A stretch of 64,000 nt of DNA from Phycisphaerae bacterium (GCA_013360585.1 JABWBH010000013.1:1-64000); one strand, 5' to 3'; numbered from the stretch's first letter, positions 41,079 to 50,186 are shown. Translations and numbers: made by a program. Notes: generated from the sequence alone by a model not told the origin.

Positions 41079-42071
41079 ATGCGAGAGTTGAAGGTCATGT
41101 TGGTGCTGGCGGCGCTGGTGAGCGTCGCGTCGGGGCAGATGATCGGGACGGGTCCGATCCAGCCGCAGGAGGGGAAGGCGGCGCCGGTGATCGAGTTTCT
41201 CGGCGATTCGGATCAGAATCCGGCCGGGGCGGCGGTGCTGGTCTGGTCGACGGGCAATCCGAACAATCAGACGCAAGCCATCGCGGCGTGGATTCAGGCG
41301 TCCGGGCGCTTCGGGTCGGTCGTGGGCGAGAACGACGACGACGGGAAGTCTCTCGCCGAGCTTCAGGCGTATGACGCCGTGCTGTACTTCACGAACGGGT
41401 GCGGCGGCGACATGAACGCCAACGGCGACGTGCTGGCGGATTACGCGGACACGGGCGCGCGGCTGGTCGTCGCGGTGTTCGCGTGGGCGAACCAGGGCTG
41501 CAACACGCTGGGCGGGCGTTTCATCAACGATGAGATCAGCCCCTACGTGTTCGAGGGCGGCTCGCTGTACACGAACGCGAACCTGGATGCGAACGACGGG
41601 TCGTGCTACTTCGACGACGTCAATTCGCTCACCGGGTTGTTCCGCGACAACGTGCGGCTCACGAGCGGCGCGGTGGAGCGCGGGCGCTGGAGCGACGGCG
41701 AACCGCTGGTGGCCGTCAAGGGCAACGTCGTCGGCGTCAACCTCTTCCCGGATGATGCCTACGGCAACGTCAGCGGCGACATCCGTCCGCTGTTCATCAA
41801 TGCGCTGTCGTGCGAGACCGGTCCGCCGACGCCGCGGTGCATCTACCAGGTGAGCAAGGTGAAGAACAAGGCCAACGCCTGCGGTCAGGTCTGCGACACC
41901 TGCCCGTATGTCCGCGGCGACCTGGTCTGCACGATCGAGTGCGGTAGCGCGAACGATTGTCCGGGCCGGCTGAAGGGGTTCAATGCGTGCGCCAACGGTG
42001 CCGCGTGCAAGGTTTCGGCCGATCTGATCGGCTGTGACTTCCCGCCGCGCAACTGCCGTCAGTGCCGGTAA
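41079..42071 (+). CDS. Secreted ThuA/GATase-like protein with Cys-rich tail
   Basis: 330 residues with a signal peptide (MRELKVMLVLAALVSVASG, then Q). Residues ~35-245 have the look of a ThuA-like or class I glutamine amidotransferase-like alpha/beta fold: AAVLVWSTGNPNNQTQAIAA, then YDAVLYFTNGCGGDMNANGD and TGARLVVAVFAWANQGCNTL. The catalytic Cys-His pair of true amidotransferases is not evident, so it is more likely a binding or structural version. The last ~70 residues carry about 15 cysteines (CGQVCDTCPYVRGDLVCTIE; CPGRLKGFNACANGAACKV), probably a disulphide-rich surface domain. ATG 41079 follows GAGGAGGAAGG. Confidence 0.8.
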   Translation: MRELKVMLVLAALVSVASGQMIGTGPIQPQEGKAAPVIEFLGDSDQNPAGAAVLVWSTGNPNNQTQAIAAWIQASGRFGSVVGENDDDGKSLAELQAYDAVLYFTNGCGGDMNANGDVLADYADTGARLVVAVFAWANQGCNTLGGRFINDEISPYVFEGGSLYTNANLDANDGSCYFDDVNSLTGLFRDNVRLTSGAVERGRWSDGEPLVAVKGNVVGVNLFPDDAYGNVSGDIRPLFINALSCETGPPTPRCIYQVSKVKNKANACGQVCDTCPYVRGDLVCTIECGSANDCPGRLKGFNACANGAACKVSADLIGCDFPPRNCRQCR

Positions 42072-42146
42072 TCACCAGGACTTGCCGCGGATCCGGCGGA
42101 TCGGCGACGGTTCGCGGGTGACGTCAGGGCAAGGACAAGAGGATCG

Positions 42147-42180
42147 AGGGCCGCGGCGGATTCCGTTCCGTCGCGGCCCT
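42147..42180 (+). terminator. Hairpin after the secreted-protein gene, terminator-like
   Basis: AGGGCCGCG and CGCGGCCCT form a perfect 9-bp stem with a 16-nt loop. It is followed by only a weak T-rich stretch (TGTCAT), so termination is plausible but not certain. Confidence 0.45.
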
Positions 42181-42367
42181 TGTCATGCGCGCTTGCCTCG
42201 GATAGCGCAATCGAGCTTTCGGCGTTCGGGCGGCGCCTGCGGCGGCCATCTCGCGGCAGGCCTTTCGTCGGACTACGATAGCACCGCGGATGAGGACAGA
42301 GCCGACGGGCGCTCGCCGGCGGTAACGGCCGGCGGTCTGTTCTCCCGAGTTATTTTTGAGGGGAATC

Positions 42368-43546
42368 ATGAACCGATTCGAGCCGATGCACTTCGCCACC
42401 CGCGCGATTCACGTGGGACAGGAGCCCGACCCGACGACCGGCGCGACCGTTCCGCCGATTTACGCCACGAGCACGTACACCCAAAGCTCCCCCGGCGAGC
42501 ACAAGGGGTACGACTACTCCCGGACGCGCAACCCGACGCGGGTGATGCTCGAGGATGCGCTGTGCTCGCTGGAGGGCGGGGCGGCGTGCGCGTGCTTCTC
42601 GTCCGGATGCGCGGCGACGACGGCGCTGCTGGCGACGCTGTCGCCCGGGGACAAGGTTTTGGCCTACGCGGACGTATACGGCGGGACGTTCCGCCTGATG
42701 AAGCGCGTGTTCGAGACGTTCGGGGTCGCGCCCGTGTTCACCGAGGACACGTCGCCGCAGGCTTTCGCAAAGCTGATGGACCCGCGGACGAAGCTGGTCT
42801 GGCTGGAGTCTCCGACGAACCCGCTGCTGCGTGTGCTGGACATTGAGGCCGTGGCGAAGGTCGCGCACGCCGGCGGAGCGAAGGTCTGCGTGGACAACAC
42901 GTTCGCCACGCCGGTGCTTCAGCTCCCGATCAAGCTCGGGGCGGATTACGTGCTGCATTCGACGACGAAATACGTCGGCGGGCACAGCGACGTGGTTGGC
43001 GGAGCGATCGTCATGCGCGACAAGGCGCTGCAGGAGAAGATCGCGTTCCTTCAGAATTCGCTCGGAGGCGTGCCCGGGCCGTTCGACTGCTTCCTTCAGC
43101 AGCGCGGGCTTAAGACGCTGGCCGTCCGGATGGAGCGCCACTGCGCCAACGCGATGCGCCTGGCGGAGCACTTTCGCGAGCATCGGAAGCTGTCGCGCGT
43201 GCTCTACCCCTTCCTCGAGAGTCATCCGGACGTTGCGGTGGCGAAGAAGCAGATGCGCGGCGGCGACGGGTTCAGCGGTGGCGGCGGGATGGTGACGATC
43301 GTGCTCAAGGACGGGTGGGAGGCGACGAAGCGCTTCTGCTCGTCGCTGCGCGTGTTTTCGCTGGCGGAGTCGCTCGGCGGCGTCGAGTCGCTCTGCTGCC
43401 ACCCGGCGTCGATGACGCACGGCTCGATCCCGAAGGAAATCCGCGAGGGTCGCGGCATCACCGACGGTCTGGTGCGTCTGTCCGTCGGGATCGAACACGT
43501 GGACGACCTGATCGCGGACGTGGAGCAGGCGCTGGGGAACGCGTAG
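42368..43546 (+). CDS. PLP-dependent Cys/Met metabolism enzyme (cystathionine gamma-synthase / lyase family)
   Basis: 392 residues from ATG 42368, with GAGGGGA upstream. It belongs to the trans-sulphuration family. Motifs: FATRAIHVGQEPDPTTGATV and PPIYATSTY, YDYSRTRNPTRVMLEDALCS, SSGCAATTALLATLSPGDKV, WLESPTNPLLRV, CVDNTFATPVLQLPIKLGAD and the PLP lysine in HSTTKYVGGHSDVVGGAIV. The C-terminal VRLSVGIEHVDDLIADVEQA is also typical. Family members perform gamma-synthase, gamma-lyase or methionine gamma-lyase chemistry; the choice cannot be made from sequence alone. With metH in the same window it may serve methionine/cysteine interconversion. No operon partner. Confidence 0.92.
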   Translation: MNRFEPMHFATRAIHVGQEPDPTTGATVPPIYATSTYTQSSPGEHKGYDYSRTRNPTRVMLEDALCSLEGGAACACFSSGCAATTALLATLSPGDKVLAYADVYGGTFRLMKRVFETFGVAPVFTEDTSPQAFAKLMDPRTKLVWLESPTNPLLRVLDIEAVAKVAHAGGAKVCVDNTFATPVLQLPIKLGADYVLHSTTKYVGGHSDVVGGAIVMRDKALQEKIAFLQNSLGGVPGPFDCFLQQRGLKTLAVRMERHCANAMRLAEHFREHRKLSRVLYPFLESHPDVAVAKKQMRGGDGFSGGGGMVTIVLKDGWEATKRFCSSLRVFSLAESLGGVESLCCHPASMTHGSIPKEIREGRGITDGLVRLSVGIEHVDDLIADVEQALGNA

Positions 43547-43602
43547 CGCCGGGGCCTCGGTCCACGTCGTTCAAAGACATGATTCACGGATGTGAAGCGC
43601 CC

Positions 43603-43662
43603 CCTGAGCCGCCGGCTTCAGCCCGCGCGATCCGTCGCGCGGGTTGAGCCGTCCGGCTCAGG
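43603..43662. repeat. 60-bp imperfect inverted repeat between two convergent genes
   Basis: CCTGAGCCG...CGGCTCAGG ends pair, with inner GCCCGCGCGA/TCGCGCGGGT and short bulges. It includes 17 bases (43614-43630) identical to the palindrome in metH (26206-26222), so it belongs to the same repeat family. Lying between the lyase gene and the convergent B12-like gene, it could act as a terminator on both strands. Confidence 0.8.
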
Positions 43663-43715
43663 AAAGGGCTTTCATGCTGCGGTTCGGTCTGGAATCCGGC
43701 GCGGGCGCCGGGCGA

Positions 43716-44438
43716 TCACGCCGTCAGCACTTCCTCCGGGCGACGGCGGCGGCGGCGCTTCCGGGACGCGCCTGCGAGGCGGTCGTCCGGATCGCGCGGC
43801 GGCGCGGTCTCGATCAGGTCCAGCGTGGCGCGGATGTCGGGGGCGAAGTAGTCCGCGTTCACCTCGTTCCACAACCCTTCCGCCCGGTTGAACACGCCGC
43901 CGGAGACGAGGATGTTCATCGTCGGCTGCACCCCCACATCGCGGATCAGGTCCACCAGCCGCCGCACCTCCGGGACGCCCGACGGTTGCGTGCCGTAAAG
44001 CATGAGCACGTCGGGACGCATCGTGCCGACCAACCCGAGGATCTCGTCGCCCGGAACGCCGCCGCCGAGAAACGCGACCTTCCATCCGCGCGACTCGAGC
44101 AGGTCCGCGACCATCTGGGCTCCGAGTTCCTCCGTCTCGCCCGCGGGACACGCGATGATGACCTGCCGTCCGGTCGGGGTGGCGGGCGTCAGCAGGGTCT
44201 GCACCTGGTCCACCAGCGAGCGCAGGATGCGCGTCGCCAGGGCGTGCGCGGCGGCGTTGATGCGGTCTTCGACATACAGGGCCTCAAGCTGCGCCATCGC
44301 CGGCCACAGCAGCGCCTCGTAGGCGTCGGACGGGGCGGAAAGCTGGGCGATCTCCTCGCGGAGCACCTGCCGCGAGGCGGGGCGGTCACCGGAGATCAAC
44401 GTGGACAGGAAACGATCGAACGAGTTCGGACTGCGCAT
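43716..44438 (-). CDS. B12-binding-domain-like protein lacking the canonical cobalamin ligand
   Basis: 240 residues from ATG 44438, with GGAG upstream. Residues ~20-95 form the helical cap seen in methionine synthase and CarH-like photoreceptors (ALLWPAMAQLEALYVEDRIN, then AAAHALATRILRSLVDQ). Residues ~100-215 form the Rossmann part (QVIIACPAGETEELGAQMVA, then GWKVAFLGGGVPGDEILGL). The DxHxxG ligand motif is replaced by ETEELG, and the CarH-type EH after the cap is also changed to AH. Cobalamin would have to bind base-on, or a different ligand is used. There is no DNA-binding domain. A basic Arg tail (SRKRRRRRRPEE) ends the protein. Function unknown. Confidence 0.82.
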   Translation of the reverse strand: MRSPNSFDRFLSTLISGDRPASRQVLREEIAQLSAPSDAYEALLWPAMAQLEALYVEDRINAAAHALATRILRSLVDQVQTLLTPATPTGRQVIIACPAGETEELGAQMVADLLESRGWKVAFLGGGVPGDEILGLVGTMRPDVLMLYGTQPSGVPEVRRLVDLIRDVGVQPTMNILVSGGVFNRAEGLWNEVNADYFAPDIRATLDLIETAPPRDPDDRLAGASRKRRRRRRPEEVLTA

Positions 44439-44799
44439 CGACCAAGGCTCCGACGCCCGGGACCGGTTCCGGCACACGCCCGGCGGCGCGGGCCTCCTGC
44501 CCCCGACCGAAACCCCGTCCTGCGGGTGACCTCTTCACGGTCGATGCTCCAACTCGACCTTCGATTCAACGACGCGACAGGTATCGACCGCGATCCTCGC
44601 GGTGCTTGAAGACGCCGAAATCGCGCGACGGCGGAGCGACGCGCGGGAGGTCTTACGCCTCGGCGTTGCGTCTGCGCGTCGCGCAGTTCCCGCGCTTTCC
44701 CCGACGTTGCGGGATCGCCGATACACACGCAGGCAAGGCCCACCGCGGCGCCATCCCTCACCCGTCGCGCGACGCAGGATCGACCGGTTACGGGGTTTC

Positions 44800-45939
44800 A
44801 TGAAAACCTTCGACTTCGTCATTGTCGGCAGCGGACTGACCGGGGCGACGATGGCGCGGCTCCTGACGGACCTGGACCATCGTGTGCTTGTCCTTGAACG
44901 GCGCGATCACATCGGCGGGAACGTGGCCGACCGACTTCACTCCAGCGGCATCCGGGTCGGTCTTTACGGCCCGCATTACTTTCGCACCTCCAGCGACGCG
45001 CTGTGGAGTTTCGTGAACCGGTTCGCGCGGTTCCATCCTTTTGAGGCGGAAGTTCGCTCGCGCGTGCGCGGACGGCTGGAGAACTGGCCGGTCGGCGCGG
45101 GTTACATCCGGCGCACGGTCGGAGCGGACTGGTCGCCCGAGTTCCGCGGCGTTCCACGGAACTTCGAGGAAGCGGCGCTGTCGATGATGCCGCGTTCGAT
45201 CTACGAGGATTTCGTGCGAGGCTACACCGAGAAGCAGTGGGGCGCGCCCGCGACGGCGTTGTCCGCCGCGCTGGCGGGGCGCTTCGACGTGCGTGAGGAC
45301 GACGATCCTCGCCTGACCCCGACACGCAAACATCAGGGCGTTCCCGCGGACGGGTATACCGCGCTCGTCGAGAACATGCTCAGCGGAATCCCTTATGAGT
45401 TGAACTGCGACTACCTGCGGATGCGGACCGTCTTCACGGCGCGGAAAGCCCTGATTTTCACGGGTTCCATCGACGCCTACTACGGATTTCAGTTCGGCGC
45501 GCTGGCCTACCGGGCGCAGAAACGATCCACCGACTATCACGCCGACGTCGAATTCGTGCAGCCCTGCGTCCAGGTCAACGAACCCGACCCCGCGGTTTTC
45601 CACATCCGCACGATTGAGTGGAAGCACCTGCTCCCCGAGGCGCAGCGCCGACGGGTTCGTGGAACCGTGCTGACGCGCGAAACGCCGTGCTCCGTCGCTT
45701 CGGCTGAGGAGACGCCGGAGTATCCGTTTCCCGACGCCGCCAACAAGACGCTTTATCAGCGCTATCGCGAGCTGGCGGCGCAGGAGCCGACGACGCTCAT
45801 CTGCGGGCGCCTCGGAGAGTACCGCTACTACGACATGGATCAGGCGATCGCCCGCGCGCAGGCGCTGGTCCGTCAACTGCTGGAGACGCAACCTTGGGCC
45901 GCAAAACGACCGTCCCGCCTGATGCCCGCCGGCGCGTGA
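44800..45939 (+). CDS. glf: UDP-galactopyranose mutase
   Basis: 379 residues from ATG 44800 (MKTFDFVIVGSGLTGATMAR), a strong GXGXXG-type FAD start. It interconverts UDP-galactopyranose and UDP-galactofuranose, feeding furanose-containing glycans. Further motifs: VLVLERRDHIGGNVADRLHS, GLYGPHYFRTSSDALWSFVN, YTEKQWGAPATALSAALAGR, ALIFTGSIDAYYGFQFGALA and, near the end, LICGRLGEYRYYDMDQAIAR. All match bacterial Glf, including the conserved Arg in GRLGEYRYYDMD. Together with the neighbouring glycosyltransferase-like genes it suggests galactofuranose in a surface polysaccharide. The next gene overlaps its stop. Confidence 0.96.
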   Translation: MKTFDFVIVGSGLTGATMARLLTDLDHRVLVLERRDHIGGNVADRLHSSGIRVGLYGPHYFRTSSDALWSFVNRFARFHPFEAEVRSRVRGRLENWPVGAGYIRRTVGADWSPEFRGVPRNFEEAALSMMPRSIYEDFVRGYTEKQWGAPATALSAALAGRFDVREDDDPRLTPTRKHQGVPADGYTALVENMLSGIPYELNCDYLRMRTVFTARKALIFTGSIDAYYGFQFGALAYRAQKRSTDYHADVEFVQPCVQVNEPDPAVFHIRTIEWKHLLPEAQRRRVRGTVLTRETPCSVASAEETPEYPFPDAANKTLYQRYRELAAQEPTTLICGRLGEYRYYDMDQAIARAQALVRQLLETQPWAAKRPSRLMPAGA

Positions 45940-47039
45940 GCGATGCACGCGGGGCGGCACACAACGAACCGATTCTCGTGACCCGGCGGCAGGCCGAAAC
46001 GGCGCGATTCTGCTTCCTCGGCGAGTTCGGCTACGAGATCATCTCGTGGATTCCTTACCTGTTGTATCTGAAGCGGACCCTGGGGCTGAAGCTGCGCACC
46101 CTTTCGAGACCGGGATCGTCGCTCTTTTACGCCTTCAGCGAAGATCATCGGGAGGCCCCGGCGTCGCTGATCGGCGGCGTCTGGGGCGAGCCGGCGTCCT
46201 ACGACCGGCTTCGCCGCCGATTCCGGAGCACGCGCCTGATTCATCCCGGTCCCGACATGATCAACAAGCGCCGGATCCGCGTGGAGGGCGTCGAGTGGAC
46301 GACGCGGGACATTCACCGTCCCATCGCGGAGACGAATTACGTCCGACCGGACCTGTCGGCCGTCGAGGCGTGGTCGCCGATTCCCGGGCGCCCGCTCGTC
46401 GTCCTCAACAACAAGTACTTCGTGCAGTGGCCCGGAACGTTCGACGCGCCGGTGAACTACTTCGACCGCGCGTCGCTCGTCGCGTTGCGCGACCTCCTCG
46501 TGCAACGCGGATACGGCGTCGCTTACAACCACTTTGTCGAGAAAACCGCGGTGGATGAGCACCGGCGCCTCGATGACGAGGGGATCTTCGGTCTGGACGC
46601 GGCGACGTACGATCTGAGGAGCCGTTACGCTGAGACGACCTGCCCCGCCGATCGCAACCGGCTTCAGATTTCGGTCTACAACGCCGCGGACTTCGTCATC
46701 GGTCCGCAGGGCGGGAACCTGTATCTGCCGGCCGTGTGCCGAAGACCGATCTTCCTGCTGATGCGCGCCGGGGAATATGTGGACTACCGGGAACTCGGTC
46801 GTCTTTACGGCGTCGCCGTCGAAGCGTTCTACGAACCCAGGCATCTGTTGAACTGGCTGGGCTCGACGTTGCCGTGGCGAAGCGAAGCTCCGCGCACGAT
46901 TTGGCGCCGAACCGAGGGAGCAGCCGATGAACCCCACGTGGTCACGGACGCGTCGATCCACGCAAGCGTTATCGACGCGCGTGAGCGAGGCGGGCGGGAT
47001 ATCGGAAGCGCCGGACGGGCGGAGCCGATCCGCCGGTGA
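45936..47039 (+). CDS. Glycosyltransferase-like protein of unknown substrate
   Basis: 367 residues from GTG 45936, whose GTGA overlaps the glf stop; ATG 45894 is also possible. It lacks a signal peptide. Weak features are FLGEFGYEIISWIPYLLYLK near the start, a nucleotide-sugar-like region in NNKYFVQWPGTFDAPVNYFD, and FVIGPQGGNLYLPAVCRRPI, which recalls the donor-site loop of family-61-like or related glycosyltransferases. The tight overlap with glf points to a step in the same glycan pathway, for example use of a UDP-sugar. The family could not be named with confidence. Confidence 0.7.
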   Translation: MSDARGAAHNEPILVTRRQAETARFCFLGEFGYEIISWIPYLLYLKRTLGLKLRTLSRPGSSLFYAFSEDHREAPASLIGGVWGEPASYDRLRRRFRSTRLIHPGPDMINKRRIRVEGVEWTTRDIHRPIAETNYVRPDLSAVEAWSPIPGRPLVVLNNKYFVQWPGTFDAPVNYFDRASLVALRDLLVQRGYGVAYNHFVEKTAVDEHRRLDDEGIFGLDAATYDLRSRYAETTCPADRNRLQISVYNAADFVIGPQGGNLYLPAVCRRPIFLLMRAGEYVDYRELGRLYGVAVEAFYEPRHLLNWLGSTLPWRSEAPRTIWRRTEGAADEPHVVTDASIHASVIDARERGGRDIGSAGRAEPIRR

Positions 47040-47047
47040 ACCCAACC

Positions 47048-49543
47048 TCACGCGCCGATCAGGGCGCCGCCCTTTGCGAACGCCGCGGGTGCGGTTCCTG
47101 AGAAACCGGCGCCGAGGAAACCCAGCAAATCCTTCATCCGGACTTCGTACGAGAACCGCTCCAGCAAAGCCGTCCGCATCCGCGACGCCAGGCGGCCGCG
47201 ATCCGTCGGGTCGGCCAGGTGTGCTTCCGTCATCGTTTCGAATTCTTTCGCGTTTGAGAAAGCGATCCGATCGAACTCAGGGATCGCCTCGACCGCGGAG
47301 ACCCGACAGGCGGCGCACCGGATGACCTCCACCGTCTGCGGCGAGAGCGTTCGCGGGTCGGCGAACCACCGCCGCATCAACGACACGATTTCGGATTGAA
47401 GCGGAGCATCACGCAGCGCGTTCAACTCCGGCCAGGTCGAGACGCCTGCGGAGTCGAGAAGAACCTCCAGCCGGCGCATCACGGGCGCATGTTCGTCGGA
47501 ACCCGATCGGCGCGTCAGGAAAAACGCGCCTGCCATCAAACCGTCCAGCGCGCGCTGGTGCAGGAATCCGAACGCCATCAATTGAAGGTTGATCGCTGAG
47601 GCCTGGTAGATGCGGCGCAATTCTTCGCCGTTGCGCGTCGGACCGCGGGCGTACCGAGAAAGACGCGGATGGCGCTCCCAGCCGTTGCCGTAAATGCGCA
47701 GCGTGCGGCCGGTGCGGTCCGCCCAGTCCGCGGCCCAGCCCAGGGCGACGTGGCGGAAGAGACGATCGCCGAGGCGTTGTATCACCTGCACGACGCGACC
47801 GAGTTCGTCGACCGTCCACGCCCAGCCGCGCGCCTCGCAGGCGTCGATCAGCGGCGTCATGATCGGCGCGGGGAAGTCGCCGCCGTTCCTCCAGTATTGC
47901 AGCAGCGGGGGCGCGACGTCATGAAAAAGCGTCCGCAACCGGCCCTGCGGCAGCCAGGATTCGACGGAGCGCATCTCCTCCTCGACCGTCGCCGAGGCGT
48001 GGCTCACGTAGGAGACGTCGCAGCGGTAGGGCGCGAGTTCCGCCTCCGGGAGCGGGTCGGGCGAATACGTATCCTCGCTTCCGGCCATCTCGCAGAACAT
48101 GAGGCGTTGCTCGGGCCAGCCGAAGCGTCGGCGGGCGCTGGCGGCGGCGAAGCCCATCAGGAAGTCGTTCCACGCCAGTTGCGGCTTCTTCGCGGGGTCG
48201 AAGACCCAGGGGAGGTTGTCCTGATCCCACGTCACCGACGGAATCGCCGCATGAATGAAGCCCGGCATCTCGTAGCGCATCCGCGACAGCAGCAGCACCA
48301 CGTCGGGCTTGAACTCGAGTTGTGTGCGCAAGGCGGTGGCGGCATCGAGGGGTTGATGCGGACTCGGTTCAATCAGGAGCTTCGTCTCGTGTCCCAGCTT
48401 CTCCAGCGCCCGCAGGCAGTCACGCATGCTGTATTGCAGAAAGGTCGTGTGCAGCGAGGTCAGCCCGAGGATGCGCAGAGGTTCGCCGGTCGCGTGTCCC
48501 TGTGCGTCCGTCGCGGTGGAGAACCGGTCGGCCCACCAGCGTGCGTCCCGTCCGGCGTAGGCGGCGTCGAGGGCGCTCGTGAGTCGCTCCACCTCCTGCT
48601 GCCGAAGGCGCCCGGCGGACGCCATCGCGGCGCGAAGCTCGGAGGCGTCGCCGCCGGACAAGCTGAAGGTGAACACCAGATCGGTCAGAGGCCAGCGTGA
48701 ATCCTCCTCGATCCGACGCTTGAACGCTGCGACGGCGTTGTCGCCGACGAACCACTGCACGCGCGGGTCGGCGATGATCGGCTGCAAGTCCTGAACATGC
48801 AGAGCGATCGCCAGAAGTTCCGGCTTCGGTTCGACGACGTATATCGTGGACGACGCCTCGAGGAACACCCGCTGCGTCCGGGCGTAGGCCTCAATGAATT
48901 CGTAACCGAGGCCGATGCCGAGAAACGCCAGCGGCGGCGGCAGCAGGCCGGGCTTCTCAAGACGAAGTCGTTCGCCGGCGATCGCCGCGTGATCGTCGAG
49001 AAAAGGGATCCAGCCCGGGGGCCAGACTTCGCCGGTGCGAAGCACGCCGGGCACGCCGTCACGCGTCTGATGCAGCTCGAAATCGGCTTGATGGCGCTGC
49101 CAGGACTCATCGACGCTTCGGGCGGCGTCGGGATCACGACGTTCCAGTGCGGCGAGGTTGGCGCGGAAGCGTCCCTTGCGCGAGGTCCACGCGACTCGAC
49201 CGTCACGCGGCGAATCCGCCGCTTCGGACAACGCCTGCCACTCCGGTCCCGTCCGCTGGTCGGCGGGAACGCGGTCAATGACGCCGCGCACCGCCGCGAG
49301 TAATCCGAGACGCGCGAGGCTTCTCAGGTACGCCAGGATCCACTCCGCCCGGTTCGGTTCGTGCGTCGCCAGCAGCGGCGCGACGCGCAAGAACGTGAAG
49401 TCATCCCCGGTTCGGTGTGCGGATCGGGCCAGCCGGGCGATCACATCGAGGCTCAACGACGACATCGGGGGTTTATCGGACAACGCCGCGTTGCGGCTTT
49501 CGTGCCGTTTTTGCCGTTGTGCAGGCGGGCTCTCGTCTCGCAT
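47048..49543 (-). CDS. CgeB-like glycosyltransferase with long N-terminal domain
   Basis: 831 residues. The C-terminal ~300 residues have the CgeB / glycosyltransferase pattern: IHAAIPSVTWDQDNLPWVFD, RCDVSYVSHASATVEEEMRS, then LRIYGNGWERHPRLSRYARG, RRIYQASAINLQLMAFGFLH and QRALDGLMAGAFFLTRRSGS. These GT-B-like regions transfer sugars to glycans or proteins. Residues ~1-330 (LARLGLLAAVRGVIDRVPAD and later PLAFLGIGLGYEFIEAYART) form a helical, TPR-like or methyltransferase-like domain. Start ATG 49543 is not strongly supported; M28 is possible. It converges on the glf-linked genes and probably acts on the same polysaccharide. Substrates unknown. Confidence 0.85.
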   Translation of the reverse strand: MRDESPPAQRQKRHESRNAALSDKPPMSSLSLDVIARLARSAHRTGDDFTFLRVAPLLATHEPNRAEWILAYLRSLARLGLLAAVRGVIDRVPADQRTGPEWQALSEAADSPRDGRVAWTSRKGRFRANLAALERRDPDAARSVDESWQRHQADFELHQTRDGVPGVLRTGEVWPPGWIPFLDDHAAIAGERLRLEKPGLLPPPLAFLGIGLGYEFIEAYARTQRVFLEASSTIYVVEPKPELLAIALHVQDLQPIIADPRVQWFVGDNAVAAFKRRIEEDSRWPLTDLVFTFSLSGGDASELRAAMASAGRLRQQEVERLTSALDAAYAGRDARWWADRFSTATDAQGHATGEPLRILGLTSLHTTFLQYSMRDCLRALEKLGHETKLLIEPSPHQPLDAATALRTQLEFKPDVVLLLSRMRYEMPGFIHAAIPSVTWDQDNLPWVFDPAKKPQLAWNDFLMGFAAASARRRFGWPEQRLMFCEMAGSEDTYSPDPLPEAELAPYRCDVSYVSHASATVEEEMRSVESWLPQGRLRTLFHDVAPPLLQYWRNGGDFPAPIMTPLIDACEARGWAWTVDELGRVVQVIQRLGDRLFRHVALGWAADWADRTGRTLRIYGNGWERHPRLSRYARGPTRNGEELRRIYQASAINLQLMAFGFLHQRALDGLMAGAFFLTRRSGSDEHAPVMRRLEVLLDSAGVSTWPELNALRDAPLQSEIVSLMRRWFADPRTLSPQTVEVIRCAACRVSAVEAIPEFDRIAFSNAKEFETMTEAHLADPTDRGRLASRMRTALLERFSYEVRMKDLLGFLGAGFSGTAPAAFAKGGALIGA

Positions 49544-49648
49544 TCTCTTCCAGCGAGTCGATCGACATGCAGATCAAATGCGGGGGGCGCATTTCAGAGC
49601 CGCGCGCGTCAGCCAGCGCGCTCACCCGCATCCGCACGCGGCGACGTA

Positions 49649-49666
49649 CGCTCCCTCACGGTCGCG
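49649..49666. repeat. 18-bp repeat shared with metH
   Basis: The reverse complement reads CGCGACCGTGAGGGAGCG, identical to 26175-26192 in the metH insert. It lies between the CgeB-like gene and the PTS IIA gene. Confidence 0.8.
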
Positions 49667-49733
49667 GTTCTGCCAGACAGCCTCAGAAATGATCGTGCCA
49701 ACGCCGCAGCATGATCGGGGATGCCGCCGCGTC

Positions 49734-50186
49734 TTATTCCTGCTCGCGGACGGCTTGAAGCAGGCTTGCCGCGTCCGTCGCCGCCCGCACGGCGACGCGG
49801 AAAGGCTCCTTCAACCACATCCGGCTGATCCGGGCGAGCGCCTGCACATGTGCGGTCGTCTCATGCGGCGGGCTGACCAGGAGAATGACCAGTTCGCAGG
49901 GGCGGCCGTCTACGCTCTTGAAATCGACGGGCTGGGCGGGTTTCCCGACGGCGGTGAGGAGTCGAGGAGCGTCGGCGGATTTCGCATGAGGCACGGCGAG
50001 CCCGTAGCCGATGCCGGTGGAGCGCAACTGCTCGCGGGCGATGACGGCCTCGCAAACCGGACCAGCGGACGGAATCAACCCCGCCTCGGCGAGAGTGTCC
50101 ACCAGCTCCCGAATGACCGCGAAGCGCTCCGTCTCCCGCGTGGGGATGAGGATGCACCGGGGATCGAGGAGTTGGCTCAGCAGCAT
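49734..50186 (-). CDS. PTS IIA domain protein (PtsN-like)
   Basis: 150 residues from ATG 50186; ATG 50252 would add 22 residues and has AAGGCGG upstream, so it remains possible. The IIA fold of the fructose/nitrogen type is visible: LLSQLLDPRCILIPTRETER, then TGIGYGLAVPHAKSADAPRL, where the His in VPH is the phosphorylation site, and LVILLVSPPHETTAHVQALA late. PtsN-like IIA proteins take phosphate from HPr/NPr and regulate potassium transport and nitrogen or carbon metabolism. No other PTS gene is in the window. It is divergent from the TlpA-like gene. Confidence 0.9.
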   Translation of the reverse strand: MLLSQLLDPRCILIPTRETERFAVIRELVDTLAEAGLIPSAGPVCEAVIAREQLRSTGIGYGLAVPHAKSADAPRLLTAVGKPAQPVDFKSVDGRPCELVILLVSPPHETTAHVQALARISRMWLKEPFRVAVRAATDAASLLQAVREQE

